Part shown: positions 1 to 9,397 of the stretch, in pieces
Numbering within the stretch: position 1 is the stretch's first letter
Layout of the letters: each line of letters begins with the position of its first letter
From: Tritrichomonas foetus
Taxonomy: Eukaryota > Parabasalia > Tritrichomonadida > Tritrichomonadidae
NCBI GenBank assembly: GCA_001839685.1
Contig: MLAK01001093.1
Location: 110,106 to 155,122, forward strand
Length of the DNA: 45,017 nucleotides
Direction of reading: 5' to 3'
The notes under the pieces: generated by a model
The model's database searches: none
Told to the model about the DNA's origin: nothing
The model's input: the letters and a program-made list of their open reading frames with translations, nothing else
Position numbers and translations under genes: made by a program

Positions 1-1
1 T

Positions 2-394
2 TTAGAAGAACATGCCGAGGATCTTTCCTCCAGCATTCTTTTTACGGGCTTCTTCGTGATCAAGAATTCCGTGTGATGTGGTGAGCACTACATATCCAAA
101 TTGACGGGATGGAAGAAGTTTGGCTTGATATTCTTCAAGGTCGTTCAATTCAACGTCAAAGCGTGGACAAATAGCAACACATTTATTAAGGCGGCCAAGA
201 AGATTGATAACAATCTTACCTGATCTGTGATCATCAATAACTTCAAACTCACCAATATATCCACGTTTCATCATAACTTTAAGAAATTGAATGATAACTT
301 TGCTGCATGGGCGAACAAGAACTTGACGTTTACCACGGCGTTCGGCGTTTGTAATGGTTTTGAGAGCGTCAGCGAGAACGGAAGTGCGAACCAT
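2..394 (-). CDS. RPS15A: 40S ribosomal protein uS8 (S15a)
   Basis: Cytosolic small-subunit ribosomal protein uS8, which binds 18S rRNA. The whole product (130 aa from the chosen start) reads as the eukaryotic family: [20 protein letters not shown] at the N-terminus, then [33 protein letters not shown] and the C-terminal [17 protein letters not shown] and GGKILGMFF. The open frame extends 15 codons upstream to 439, but family proteins start at MVR. A CCTTT element lies 7 nt before this ATG, which also favours position 394. The stop codon is followed by A (TAAA), the overlap of stop and poly(A) signal described in trichomonads. The gene is complete and ends at the window edge. It diverges from the RRM gene. 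Confidence 0.97.
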   Translation of the reverse strand: MVRTSVLADALKTITNAERRGKRQVLVRPCSKVIIQFLKVMMKRGYIGEFEVIDDHRSGKIVINLLGRLNKCVAICPRFDVELNDLEEYQAKLLPSRQFGYVVLTTSHGILDHEEARKKNAGGKILGMFF

Positions 395-400
395 TTCGGG

Positions 401-405
401 AAAGG
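401..405 (-). promoter_or_regulatory. M5-like CCTTT start-site element of uS8
   Basis: CCTTT on the minus strand, ending 7 nt before the uS8 ATG. In Trichomonas vaginalis a CCTTT motif (M5) overlaps transcription start sites and replaces the Initiator in a class of genes. No TCAYW Initiator stands in this position here. The family description is from memory; the match is seen directly. Confidence 0.55.
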
Positions 406-421
406 CGGACCAAAACCGGCA

Positions 422-429
422 TAACCGTT
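422..429 (-). promoter_or_regulatory. M3-like Myb-binding element upstream of uS8
   Basis: AACGGTTA on the minus strand, 17 nt upstream of the CCTTT element. It fits the T. vaginalis M3 consensus, roughly (A/G/T)(A/G)C(G/C)G(T/C)T(T/A), which a Myb-type protein binds. The M3 plus M5 pair in front of a ribosomal protein gene matches known trichomonad core promoter design. Confidence 0.5.
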
Positions 430-448
430 TTAATTTCACATTAATTTA

Positions 449-456
449 TGCGGTTA
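449..456 (+). promoter_or_regulatory. second M3-like element, opposite strand
   Basis: TGCGGTTA on the plus strand fits the same degenerate M3 consensus and faces the divergent RRM gene. It lies 27 nt from the minus-strand M3-like site, so the two may form a shared bidirectional control region. This is a pattern match only. Confidence 0.3.
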
Positions 457-604
457 TTTTGGTCAATTATTGAAATTTTGATATTTCAATTATTTTTAAT
501 CGATTTATTTACATCATTAACGGTCGCAAAATATTTTCTCTCAAATTCTCTATCGATTTCTCATTTATTTCTTAATTTTTTTCGTGGCATTTTCATCAAC
601 AATT

Positions 605-610
605 TCATTT
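605..610 (+). promoter_or_regulatory. Initiator-like TCATTT before the RRM gene
   Basis: TCATTT fits the trichomonad Initiator TCA-Py-(T/A), 38 nt upstream of the ATG at 649. A short upstream frame of four codons (ATG at 628, TAA at 640) would lie in the resulting leader. Confidence 0.35.
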
Positions 611-648
611 TCCTTCAAACATTTTCAATGATTCAACAATAAAACTGA

Positions 649-2253
649 ATGCGTCGAGCCAACGATTCTCCCCGCGACATAGCCAACAAATGCTTATATC
701 TCATTCACCCAATCAATCTCGATAATTTAACTCTTAAAGATTTACAAAATCTCATTCAAAAATGTGGGAGATATCAACATTCATCCATTTTTTCTCATCC
801 AAAAGGAAATTTTGCTTTCTTGATTTTTGAACACGACGTTGACAGAGAAAACCTCTTTTCAAGAGTAAATAAATATGTTCCCAATATTCAATCTATCGTT
901 AATGTAGATCCTTTAAATATTGACGAAATCGATGATTTGAATATTATATATGTCACACATTATTTGTATTCTATTGATTCTAAAGAATTAGAAAAAATGA
1001 TTAAATCTTTTTCATTTCATCTCAAAATTTTGAATCGATACGACCATTTAGTAATTCAAACAAATGATACAAGTAATGCAATCATATGTCGTCGTTTTCT
1101 GAATTCCCTCAGCATTGACAATCACAAATTGTTTGTCAGTAAATCTCGAATAAAACCTCTTCCAATGATCCTTGTTAAGAAAATTCCTTATGATTTCAAT
1201 ACAACTGAGTTGAAAGAACTGTTTCATCGAAAATGTCAACGATCAATTTATAGCATTAATACTAATCCCTCTTCTCAAAATTTCAATCGGAGTGAGACAG
1301 ATGATTATTCTGCTAGAATTACGTTTCATGACATTGAATGTGCAGAAAAAGCTGTTCTTGATTATAATTTTACAACAATTGATGGAAAAGAAATTTCTGT
1401 TGAACTTTTTCTTCCAGATTTTTCTGTCAAAAATGATATGAAAACCTGGAAATTGATTATTAATAATATTCCACCAAATTTGATGTCTCTCCAACTCTTT
1501 CGTCTTTTTAAACCATTCGGTGATCTTCACAAAGTGAAAATTGTTCATTCAAATTCGAAACATTATGGCGTAATTAACTATTACCAACAAGAAACTTCTC
1601 AGAAGGTTGAAGAAATGGTGAATTATTCACTTTTAAACGGTTATGAAATTAAGACATTTCACTTAAGGACAATAAAAATATTGAATTTCATGAATTCCAC
1701 TCAAAAAGAAGAAATTCTAGAAATGTTTGTTGATTATAATCCTTTTTCAATAAAAATGATACAATTTAAAGACCGTAGACCAATCGTTTATCTATCTTTT
1801 CAAAATGATAAAGACATGGAAGGTGCAATTGAACATGCAAATCAAATATTATCTTTAGGAATGAAGCTTTCTGCTTATCAACTTCTTTTAAAAAATGGCT
1901 GTGCTGATAAAAATGATTCTAAACATGAAAATATAAATGAAAATAATTCGAGTGTTGATGAGAAACATAGATATATACAAAAGAATACAATTCACTTCTC
2001 AAATCTTCCTAATGATTATATGCAAGAAGATCTGATCAATTTATGCATGTCGTATGGAACACTAGTCTATATTTCTTTGATGACAAAGCCATCACAGCAA
2101 AATAGAGAAAATACATCAAAAACTGGTGTGGTTGAATTTGATGATGAAGAAAGTGCAAAGAGAGCTATAACTTCATTAGAGGGCCTACAAATTAATGGGA
2201 ATCCTATAAAAATTAGTTTATATACACCTTTTAAGAAACATTCAAAAAGATAA
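649..2253 (+). CDS. multi-RRM RNA-binding protein
   Basis: A 534-aa protein made almost entirely of RRM-like units at about residues 15-85, 97-165, 172-255, 266-343, 344-412 and 446-525. The last is the most canonical: IHFSNLP as RNP2, TGVVEFDDEESAKRAI around RNP1, and INGNPIKISLY at the end. Units 3 and 4 also show clear RNP2-like strands (ILVKKIPYDF, KLIINNIPPN). RNP1 aromatics are poorly kept in the early units, so only some may bind RNA. A charged Asn-rich linker (about 418-440) separates the last unit, and the tail is basic. This resembles PABP-like or splicing-type multi-RRM proteins, but there is no C-terminal MLLE domain, so the exact role is not assigned. Confidence 0.85.
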   Translation: MRRANDSPRDIANKCLYLIHPINLDNLTLKDLQNLIQKCGRYQHSSIFSHPKGNFAFLIFEHDVDRENLFSRVNKYVPNIQSIVNVDPLNIDEIDDLNIIYVTHYLYSIDSKELEKMIKSFSFHLKILNRYDHLVIQTNDTSNAIICRRFLNSLSIDNHKLFVSKSRIKPLPMILVKKIPYDFNTTELKELFHRKCQRSIYSINTNPSSQNFNRSETDDYSARITFHDIECAEKAVLDYNFTTIDGKEISVELFLPDFSVKNDMKTWKLIINNIPPNLMSLQLFRLFKPFGDLHKVKIVHSNSKHYGVINYYQQETSQKVEEMVNYSLLNGYEIKTFHLRTIKILNFMNSTQKEEILEMFVDYNPFSIKMIQFKDRRPIVYLSFQNDKDMEGAIEHANQILSLGMKLSAYQLLLKNGCADKNDSKHENINENNSSVDEKHRYIQKNTIHFSNLPNDYMQEDLINLCMSYGTLVYISLMTKPSQQNRENTSKTGVVEFDDEESAKRAITSLEGLQINGNPIKISLYTPFKKHSKR

Positions 2254-3486
2254 AATCATATTATAGATTAGGCAATTAGAAATTCGACCAATCATTACAA
2301 ATAGGTCAATAAATATAAGTATAGTTTAGAGTCATAAAAAAGCATTAGTGATATCAAAACATCATTTTTTTTTTTTTTTTTCATGACATTTTTTCCCCCT
2401 TCGGCATTTAGATAGTTTTGTGAATATATTATACCGAAATAAGGCTCCTAAGGACAAGACTTTTTAATGATTTTTTTTTCTCGTTCTTATTTGTGATTGA
2501 CTGCTGAAATGTATGTTTTGGGTGTTCAAACCATAATGATTCATAATTCTTTTGTGAAAAAATTGACTAACTCTGCTGATCTGAGTTGACAAGAGACCAG
2601 AGACCCTGCTCAATTTTAACTAACTTTTAGGTTTATATTTATGTTCAAAATGTTTTGGAAAACGAAAATCGTGAGCATTTCTCTACGAGGAAAAAAAAAA
2701 AAAAAAAGCATTTCATATCACATGTGCCCAATATACTTTTTTCCAAATGAAGAGGATATATTAACATATTCTATTCGCCTTAAGTTATATAACTTATTGT
2801 ATACTGAGGAGGAGTGTTTTTCAAACTCTGGGCATATGCGCAAACCTTACTAATTTTGTCTAGGCTATTGGCCAGATGAAAACTCATATAAAGATTAAAA
2901 GAGAAAGTCACGAATTGGTGAATCCAAGTGAGTCACGTCTGAAAATGATGGCGTTGAAAAGGAAAAATATATAATACACTTCAGCTTTTCTCATTCATTC
3001 AATTAAAACCAGAAAGATAAATTGTCTTAGATTATATTTTGTGTTATCCAAGTGGAATTTCATTCATATATATGGATGGATTTTCCCACATTTCCACAAC
3101 ACTATTTCACTTTATTTTTAAAAGGCTAGATCAAATCAGATGTGAAGTTCTCAAATTAGAGTATAAATTTTAGTTTAAAATCTAAAAACATTAAAGTGTT
3201 TGAGTTAAATTGACATTAATGAGATTACCTTTGATTCATTTGTTTCCAGGAAATCTAAGCCATTTCTTGAGACATCAATCAATACCATCACAATCATAAA
3301 ACTCATTTATATGGAAAAGATGAATAGTTTGTCTATCACTCTTTCAATATGAAAAAATCAGATTGTATTAAGGGTTAAATCTTGAAATGAAATATATTTA
3401 TGAAAATATTTTTTTCTATAAAAATAAAGAGTTTCAATAATGATTTGTTATTTATTTTCCACCATTCTTGAAAAATATCGAAGGAG
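2254..3486. other. intergenic, no gene recognised
   Basis: AT-rich spacer with homopolymer runs (T-tract near 2365, A-tract near 2690). Open frames here are short and have no recognisable domain. No tRNA-like or snRNA-like sequence was seen. Confidence 0.6.
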
Positions 3487-3764
3487 GACTTTTTTCCTAT
3501 GAGATATGGTTTTTGACAGAAAAATGGGTAAATGTGATGTGACTTTGTGGGCCCCTTCGACACATTCGGTCATTGGAAGAGTTGCTGGGGAGTAACACCG
3601 CTCTGGTTTCTGCCCTTCCTCCATAATTTTCACGCACCAGCGCCTCCTCCAGGTCGAAGATAAAAAAGAACCAGCAAAGTTCATATCACAATTACCCATT
3701 AAGTTTACCTACTTTTGACCTTTATTTGACCTTCACTTAACTACTCATAAGAAATTGGATTTCA
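3487..3764. repeat. foldback (MITE-like) repeat, copy 1
   Basis: This stretch is closely similar to 44033-44280. Both begin GACTTTTTTCCTATGAGATA, carry the inner left arm AAATGTGATGTGA and a GC-rich centre with CCCCTTCGAC, and end in TTGACCTTTATTTGACCTTC followed by GGATTTCA. The inner right arm (about 3650-3706) is the reverse complement of the left arm, so the unit can fold into a long hairpin. The outer ends are also weakly inverted (TTCCTATGAGAT against TTCTTATGAGTA). Its GC content stands out from the surrounding AT-rich DNA. No coding capacity is credible; the open frames inside are by-products. It is most likely a non-autonomous DNA element. Confidence 0.8.
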
Positions 3765-4472
3765 CCCAATATCATGATTTCATAATAGCAAAGTGAAACC
3801 AGATGAGTAATCTAGCATGAAAATGAGTAAATAAATTTATGTATTCAAAAAATATCCAGGAACCATATTAATTAAGTAAATTTATGGTTACAAATGGGTC
3901 ATAAAGAAATTGTCTGAAAAAATAAAGAAGAAAATTAGGAATTATTGTGAAGAATAAATTGAGTATCATTGGAAATTTCTATGTAATGAAATTATTGAAT
4001 AGAATAAAGTTATAAAATATGAAAAATGACCTAATTCTCTATTCTTTCCTCTTTTTAAATAGTTTTTCACATTAATATCAATTTAGCTCCTTTTTTTTTA
4101 TTTTTTATTTGTTTGATTTTTGATTTTTTCAATCCATCTTTCTCATTTCAATTGATGCATAGAATTTACATTTGTATTTTGTTATGAATAAACTAAGCCC
4201 TCAGAAATTAAAAGAAAAATCATTGTGAAATATTGAATATTTTCAGTCTACTTTATCACACTCAAAATATCAATCATATTTTTGTTATTTTTTCAATTCT
4301 AAATATTTTTGAATTTTTACAAAAAGTGAATATATTCAAAATTCCAGAACATATCTGTTCTCAAAACATATCATTAGTTCTGATAGACTTCACAAAAATT
4401 GTATTGACTAGATTATAAAAAAAAATAAATAAAAAACCATAGAAAAAGTTGTCATTCACTCTTTCGTATTTT
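3765..4472. other. intergenic, no gene recognised
   Basis: Very AT-rich spacer between the foldback repeat and the kinase promoter. A 61-codon open frame at 4233-4418 is low-complexity and not convincing. Confidence 0.55.
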
Positions 4473-4478
4473 TCACTA
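4473..4478 (+). promoter_or_regulatory. Initiator TCACTA before the CAMK-like kinase
   Basis: TCACTA fits the trichomonad Initiator and lies 5 nt before the ATG at 4484, a very short leader as is usual in this lineage. Confidence 0.6.
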
Positions 4479-4483
4479 TTCCC

Positions 4484-5758
4484 ATGAACCAAACAATTAT
4501 TGCACCATCTTCAATTGGACCATATACGTTTCATGGGACGATTGGTTCAGGAGCCTTCTCAATTGTGAAGCTAGCCTATCACGAGGCCGAGAAAACATTT
4601 TATGCATGCAAAATCGTACCAAAATTTCGATTAATCCACAACGATATGATGAAACGGTTTGAAACAGAAATTATCATCAATCAGCAAATTCACCATCCAG
4701 GCGTTGTTGGAATTATTGATGTTCTCAAAGATAATTTCAATTTTTACATTTTTATGGACTATTGTCAAAACGGCGACTTATTTCAATTCATCATCGATCA
4801 AAACAGATTTTCAGAAAATGATTCAAAACCGATCATTTGCCAATTATTAGAAACGCTTCGATATATTCACAAACTCGGAATTGCGCACAGAGATTTAAAG
4901 CCAGAAAATATTTTGATGGATTCAAATTTTAACGTCAAGATTAGTGATTTCGGGCTATCAAAATTTGTCGTTCAAAATCATCTGACTAGCACCCCATGCG
5001 GGTCACCATGTTACGCATCGCCTGAGTGTATTTCAGGGAAACCTTATGATCCACTAAAAAGTGACATTTGGAGTGTGGGCATTATAATATTTGCAATGTT
5101 AACTGCACACATTCCATGGACAAAACACAATAAAAATCAATTGTTCAAGCAGATTCAAGAAGGTCAATTTACTGTTCCAGATTACATCAGTGAAAAAGCT
5201 GAGTCATTCATAAGAGGATTAATTTGTGTAGATCCCGAAAAAAGATTAACAATTGAACAAGCATTTGAGCATCCATTTCTGAAAGACACTCATCATGCCT
5301 TTAATGATCCGAGTCCTGTCAAAATGATAAACATTCGAAGAATTGACCAGCTTTTTGATCATGATAGACAATCAACAGAAAATATCCTTAATCCCGAAAA
5401 AGTCAATCATTTTTCACTTTCTTCAAGCCAAGAAAATTTAACTTTTTCAAAAGCACTAAAAATTGTTGAATCAAAGATTCCAACTTTATATATTCGGACA
5501 CAGGTTTCTTTCACTGACTCAATGGCCCAGAAAGTTAATATTGCTCCAGCAATTAACACTAAAAGAAATCTGCCACCAATGCCGCTTGAATGTATTGCAG
5601 ATGCGCGAAAGACAGTTGCAAGAAAATCACTTTCGGGTAACATCACTATTCTACAAAAATTAAAAATAAGATCTATGGTTGGGTTTGGTATGCCGATTGA
5701 ACCGCGTATCCTGATCAAGAAGGATTTGACGAAAAAGAAATCGCTCTCCCATGCTTAA
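4484..5758 (+). CDS. CAMK/AMPK-like Ser/Thr protein kinase
   Basis: A 424-aa protein with an N-terminal kinase domain at about residues 14-272. The Gly-rich loop is IGSGAFS (20-26), the ATP lysine K43 in ACK, the helix-C glutamate E62, the catalytic loop HRDLKPEN (135-142), and DFG starts at D155. The activation segment TPCGSPCYASPE and the subdomain IX block SDIWSVGIIIFAMLT are typical of the CAMK/AMPK-related group (MARK, NUAK, SNF1). All catalytic residues are present. The C-terminal about 150 residues show no UBA or KA1 domain that I can recognise and are rich in basic and Ser/Thr residues. The ATG at 4484 is favoured by the Initiator just upstream. Substrate and pathway are unknown. Confidence 0.92.
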   Translation: MNQTIIAPSSIGPYTFHGTIGSGAFSIVKLAYHEAEKTFYACKIVPKFRLIHNDMMKRFETEIIINQQIHHPGVVGIIDVLKDNFNFYIFMDYCQNGDLFQFIIDQNRFSENDSKPIICQLLETLRYIHKLGIAHRDLKPENILMDSNFNVKISDFGLSKFVVQNHLTSTPCGSPCYASPECISGKPYDPLKSDIWSVGIIIFAMLTAHIPWTKHNKNQLFKQIQEGQFTVPDYISEKAESFIRGLICVDPEKRLTIEQAFEHPFLKDTHHAFNDPSPVKMINIRRIDQLFDHDRQSTENILNPEKVNHFSLSSSQENLTFSKALKIVESKIPTLYIRTQVSFTDSMAQKVNIAPAINTKRNLPPMPLECIADARKTVARKSLSGNITILQKLKIRSMVGFGMPIEPRILIKKDLTKKKSLSHA

Positions 5759-6257
5759 TTTATTTCATATTGTTGTAATCTTTGACCTTTTCGTCATTTA
5801 TTTGTATTTTTTTAGAAATAAACTATATTGTTTGTTAAATATTTTATATATGCTCAATCTTTCGTAAATTTTGTTCGAAAATTGCAAAATACATATATGA
5901 CATAAATGTATTTATCACTCGGAGTTATTTCTTTATATTAAAAAAAACACCGAGTTATAAATGCTTTGATTAAAAATCGGCTAATTTTGGCTAACTCCAA
6001 GCTATTAATTCATTTCATCTAAATGGTAAATGTGTTGACTGTATAAAAAATAAAAAAGGAATTAACAACTGAATAATACAAGGTCAATTTTCACCCTGTC
6101 GATAAACTATTCCTGGCTAATTTGGGCTTTTCAAAATTGTAAATCCCATAAATTCTCTCAAAATTTGTGGGAACTATGTATAGTATTTCAATTTGATATG
6201 AACAAATAATGATTGAAAATTGAATGGTGACCATTTAATAATTCAAAATATGCAATT
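5759..6257. other. intergenic, no gene recognised
   Basis: AT-rich spacer. The only structure noticed is a small imperfect inverted pair around 5916-5957 (CACTCGGAGTTA and CACCGAGTTATA). No RNA gene was seen. Confidence 0.55.
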
Positions 6258-6263
6258 TCATTT
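6258..6263 (+). promoter_or_regulatory. Initiator-like TCATTT before the HEAT gene
   Basis: TCATTT lies 16 nt before the ATG at 6280. It supports that ATG over the upstream in-frame TTG at 6220 and ATG at 6250, because transcription starting here would exclude both. Confidence 0.45.
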
Positions 6264-6279
6264 TTTTCATGGTTTGTCT

Positions 6280-7842
6280 ATGAATGAAGATGACTCATTG
6301 AATGATGACATCCATTTGATCGAAAACCTATTGAAAAATGTTATTTCGCGCAAGCCCGAAGCCAACAGACAATTTTTTTCAAATCTACCGGTTATTATAA
6401 AGGAAGCTGTCAAAAACGAGAAAACGCATCTCTGTTTAATCGCATTCATTCTTGAGTGGTGTGACCTTGGCGATTTAGTTTCTACCAAAACATTAGTCGA
6501 TCATTTTCCAGATCTTATATATCGAAATTCCAGCAAAAATGTTTTTTTAGGCTTTCTTCCGTTGCTAAGAGAAGTTATAACGAAATGTGGCCAAGCAATT
6601 TTACCGGAATTACTAAATTTCACTGACTATTATAAGGAAATTTGTGTTCCGAAATTTATCAAAAAAAAGACTTTTCCTTTTCTTGCAAATTATATCGATT
6701 CTGATATGTTTGATATTGCCGCGTGTCTGTTTTCGTTCTTCTCTCGCCTTGTTCCAGAAATAGGTGATAGCAACATTTCCAAGTTAATTTCTGAGAGTGA
6801 AAAACATATTGCATCAAATTTTGTAACCATGAGACTTTCTATCGTTGACTCATTTCAATATTTGGTCAAATATTCACCTGATCCTCATGATTTCTTCTCA
6901 AAAATTATTCTATCGTCGCTAAGTGATAAATGCGCATATCTTCGAACTCACGCTATTATTGCAGCTTCCAAACATATTGAATTAATTAAGGATCCAACAC
7001 CTTTTCTTGAATTAGCAAATGATTCTTCTTGGAAAGTTAGATTTTGTTTAGTTACCAATATAAAAGTATTTTTGAAAGCTTTTCCCGAATTCGAGAACAT
7101 GCTTTTCACTTTTGCAAGAAACAAAGATTATTCATATGAAATGAGAGAATCGGCTTTCTATCAAATAGACAGACTTTTCAAAAGGCTCACAAATTTGAAT
7201 GAAGCTTTACGTTGTGTTGAAACAGCTTTGCATCAAAAAGATGAAGCTTTAGTACTTTCAGCTTTACCATTAATTCCAAAAATTCGAAGTAAAGATCCAT
7301 CAATTATATCTTCAATTTCTTCATTAATTTCGAGATTTAAAACATCCAAAAGAGAAAATGTTCAACTATCTATCCTAAAAAATGTTGTACCATTTATTAA
7401 ACTTACAGAAAATGAAAAAATTATAGTTGTAAGATGGATTAAAAGTGGTCTTGAAAGTCAAGATTGGAGGAATGTTGATTCTGCTCTCGAAGCTGTACAT
7501 TGTATACTTGACTCAGAAAATTCTTCAATTTTAAATGATGATATTTTTCAAAAGGTTTTGAGCAGACTCACAGATAATTCATTTAATATAAGGAATAGAA
7601 CTTCTATTGTGTTAATTACATATATAACAAAAATGGGATGGGATTTTGCGAAAGAAAAAATTATGCCAATAGTTAAAAAAGTGATCGATGATTCAACGCT
7701 TGACATTTTTCAAACGACAATTCGATTTTACTATGGAATTAATGAACAATCACCACCTAGAGACATTCAAAAAGAGGTTGAAGATATACTCCATAAGGTT
7801 GATAAAGATAAAGTTTACCTTCTTCCTAAATTAAAAGAGTGA
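6280..7842 (+). CDS. HEAT-repeat protein, PP2A scaffold (A subunit)-like
   Basis: About 520 aa, close to the 589-aa length of PP2A PR65/A subunits. The protein is an alpha-helical repeat throughout. The most telling region (about residues 232-290) reads FLELANDSSWKVRFCLV, then EMRESAF. It parallels the PR65 repeats with their conserved W-(K/R)-V-R and (I/M)-R-E-A patterns. A later block, FNIRNRTSIVLITYI followed by GWDFAKEKIMPIVKKV, mirrors another PR65 repeat with its E/D-W-A..IIP signature. PR65 holds the catalytic and regulatory PP2A subunits together in cytosol and nucleus. This copy is divergent and somewhat short, so it may be a specialised paralogue. The frame is open upstream to a TTG at 6220; the ATG at 6280 is chosen because of the Initiator-like site. 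Confidence 0.7.
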   Translation: MNEDDSLNDDIHLIENLLKNVISRKPEANRQFFSNLPVIIKEAVKNEKTHLCLIAFILEWCDLGDLVSTKTLVDHFPDLIYRNSSKNVFLGFLPLLREVITKCGQAILPELLNFTDYYKEICVPKFIKKKTFPFLANYIDSDMFDIAACLFSFFSRLVPEIGDSNISKLISESEKHIASNFVTMRLSIVDSFQYLVKYSPDPHDFFSKIILSSLSDKCAYLRTHAIIAASKHIELIKDPTPFLELANDSSWKVRFCLVTNIKVFLKAFPEFENMLFTFARNKDYSYEMRESAFYQIDRLFKRLTNLNEALRCVETALHQKDEALVLSALPLIPKIRSKDPSIISSISSLISRFKTSKRENVQLSILKNVVPFIKLTENEKIIVVRWIKSGLESQDWRNVDSALEAVHCILDSENSSILNDDIFQKVLSRLTDNSFNIRNRTSIVLITYITKMGWDFAKEKIMPIVKKVIDDSTLDIFQTTIRFYYGINEQSPPRDIQKEVEDILHKVDKDKVYLLPKLKE

Positions 7843-8109
7843 TTTTCTCATTTTCTCCATGAAATGAGTCACGAATTACTTTTTTATTATTTATGTTAAT
7901 AAGTTCTATGAATAACGAATAATTATAACGTATATTTATAATTTTATTTGCTCTTTGTTGCGGAATAAAGTAACATATATGTCGCGATTTTTTCTATTCG
8001 TTCTTTTTTGATTTTTGAACATATTTTTTTATATATATTAATATTGAGATTATCTGATATCTATGAGATTTATGTTATGGTTTCTGGTGATTTTCTGATT
8101 TTAAATATA

Positions 8110-8135
8110 GGGTGTCCGGAGGCGTGATGTCACTA
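8110..8135 (+). repeat. left terminal inverted repeat of mariner
   Basis: Begins GGGTGTCCGG and ends GTGATGTCACTA. It pairs with the reverse complement of 9370-9395 except at four central bases. Confidence 0.9.
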
Positions 8136-8310
8136 CCCACATTAGAAGTGAAATCAATACATTATATTTATAAATAATAAACTATGCAATGTTAACATAA
8201 AAATTTTGAAAACAATTTTTTTTTCTCTTGACTGAAAATAGAGATAAAGAATCTTTTTCATAAAAAAAAAGAATAATTTATAAACGTACACGATGCACGT
8301 TTATTAAAAA

Positions 8311-9321
8311 ATGATTGATCAACATTCAATCATAACTTTTCTGCAGCTTGAAGGAAAAAGGGGCGAAGAAATATATGAAGAAATGAAGAGTGTCTTGAAA
8401 GAAAAATGTTTGTCTCAAAGACAAATCTACCGAGTCATGGCAGAACTGAACAGAAGTCAAAACACACAGCCTGTGAAAAAAGAGAAAAAGTGCCAAAGTT
8501 ATGATATTCTTGACTGGAAAATTTTAGATGTTTTAACCGAATTTCCACATTCATCGTGTCGATATATTGCTAATGTTTTAGGTGAACCAAAATCGACAAT
8601 TTATGATCGTTTAACATCAAAATTAATGTATAAACATGTGCATCTTCGATGGGTGCCACATATTCTAACAGAAAATCAAAAGGCCAATAGAGTTTTATTG
8701 GCAAAAAAACTTCTTAAAATTTTGAATGCAGAACAAAAAACTAATTTCACCTTTTTAATAACAGGAGATGAGTCTTGGTTTTATTCCAAGACTGATTTCA
8801 ATACACAATGGATTCCTGAAAACTCAGTAATCCCAACTATTCAAAATCCAGGGTTTCAGATCACTAAATTTATGGTGACTGTATTTTGGAACCCTCATGG
8901 GATAATTCATATTGATGTTTTGCCGCCAAATGAAAAGTTTAATGCTGCATATTATATTACAGCCATTATGTCAAAAATTGTTGAGTTTAAAAACTCGAAT
9001 AATTATAAAAAATTATTTGTTCATTATGACAATGCAAAGCCTCATGTGGCAAAAATTGTCAAAAAATATATAAATGAAAACTCACTAGAATCAGTTCCAC
9101 ATCCGGCATATTCACCTGATTTGGCGCCTAGCGACTTTTTTTTATTTGGAACTATTAAAGAAAAAGTTAAAGGAATTGTTTTTGAATCACCAAGCCATTT
9201 GATTCAAACAATAGTCCAAATTTTCAATGAAATTCCATCGGAAACTTTGTTTTCAGTTTTTGCAGAATGGCAAAATAGACTGAAAAAAGTTATTGATGCC
9301 AATGGAGACTACATATTTTGA
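8311..9321 (+). CDS. mariner transposase, intact
   Basis: A 336-aa transposase. The N-terminal about 110 residues carry two predicted helix-turn-helix units (for example SCRYIANVLGEPKSTIYDRL). Next comes the mariner hallmark WVPHIL, in which WVPHxL is the family motif. The catalytic triad is visible as GDESWF, HYDNAKPH and YSPDLAPSDFFLFG, with 34 residues between the second and third aspartates (DD34D). No stop, frameshift or missing catalytic residue is seen, and the length matches active mariners (about 340-350 aa). The enzyme would cut and paste DNA flanked by the TIRs at TA dinucleotides. The ATG at 8311 is the first in frame. Activity cannot be judged from sequence alone. Confidence 0.96.
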   Translation: MIDQHSIITFLQLEGKRGEEIYEEMKSVLKEKCLSQRQIYRVMAELNRSQNTQPVKKEKKCQSYDILDWKILDVLTEFPHSSCRYIANVLGEPKSTIYDRLTSKLMYKHVHLRWVPHILTENQKANRVLLAKKLLKILNAEQKTNFTFLITGDESWFYSKTDFNTQWIPENSVIPTIQNPGFQITKFMVTVFWNPHGIIHIDVLPPNEKFNAAYYITAIMSKIVEFKNSNNYKKLFVHYDNAKPHVAKIVKKYINENSLESVPHPAYSPDLAPSDFFLFGTIKEKVKGIVFESPSHLIQTIVQIFNEIPSETLFSVFAEWQNRLKKVIDANGDYIF

Positions 9322-9369
9322 AATACTTATCAATAAAAAATGACTTATTAGAAATGACTTTATTATACT

Positions 9370-9395
9370 TAGTGACATCACATTACCGGACACCC
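9370..9395 (-). repeat. right terminal inverted repeat of mariner
   Basis: On the minus strand it reads GGGTGTCCGGTAAT followed by GTGATGTCACTA. It begins 48 nt after the transposase stop. Confidence 0.9.
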
Positions 9396-9397
9396 TA

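Larger units (their letters stand above)
8110..9395 (+). mobile_element. complete mariner-family (DD34D) transposon
   Basis: A 1286-bp element. Its two ends are 26-nt inverted repeats matching at 22 positions, the four differences being contiguous (positions 11-14). It is flanked by TA on both sides (8108-8109 and 9396-9397), the target-site duplication of Tc1/mariner elements. The flanks are ATATA on both sides, so the exact boundary may shift by two bases. The single gene inside is open from start to stop. A mariner family (Tvmar1) is known in Trichomonas vaginalis; whether this belongs to it was not tested. Confidence 0.93.

Noticed and set aside
2641..2853. 70-codon plus frame
   Set aside because: Contains a poly-lysine run from an A-tract, no domain, no Initiator.
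3375..3699. Minus-strand frames within the foldback repeat
   Set aside because: They lie in palindromic repeat DNA and the corresponding frames in the second copy are not conserved.
5407..5718. 103-codon minus frame
   Set aside because: Antisense to the kinase C-terminal region; no independent support.
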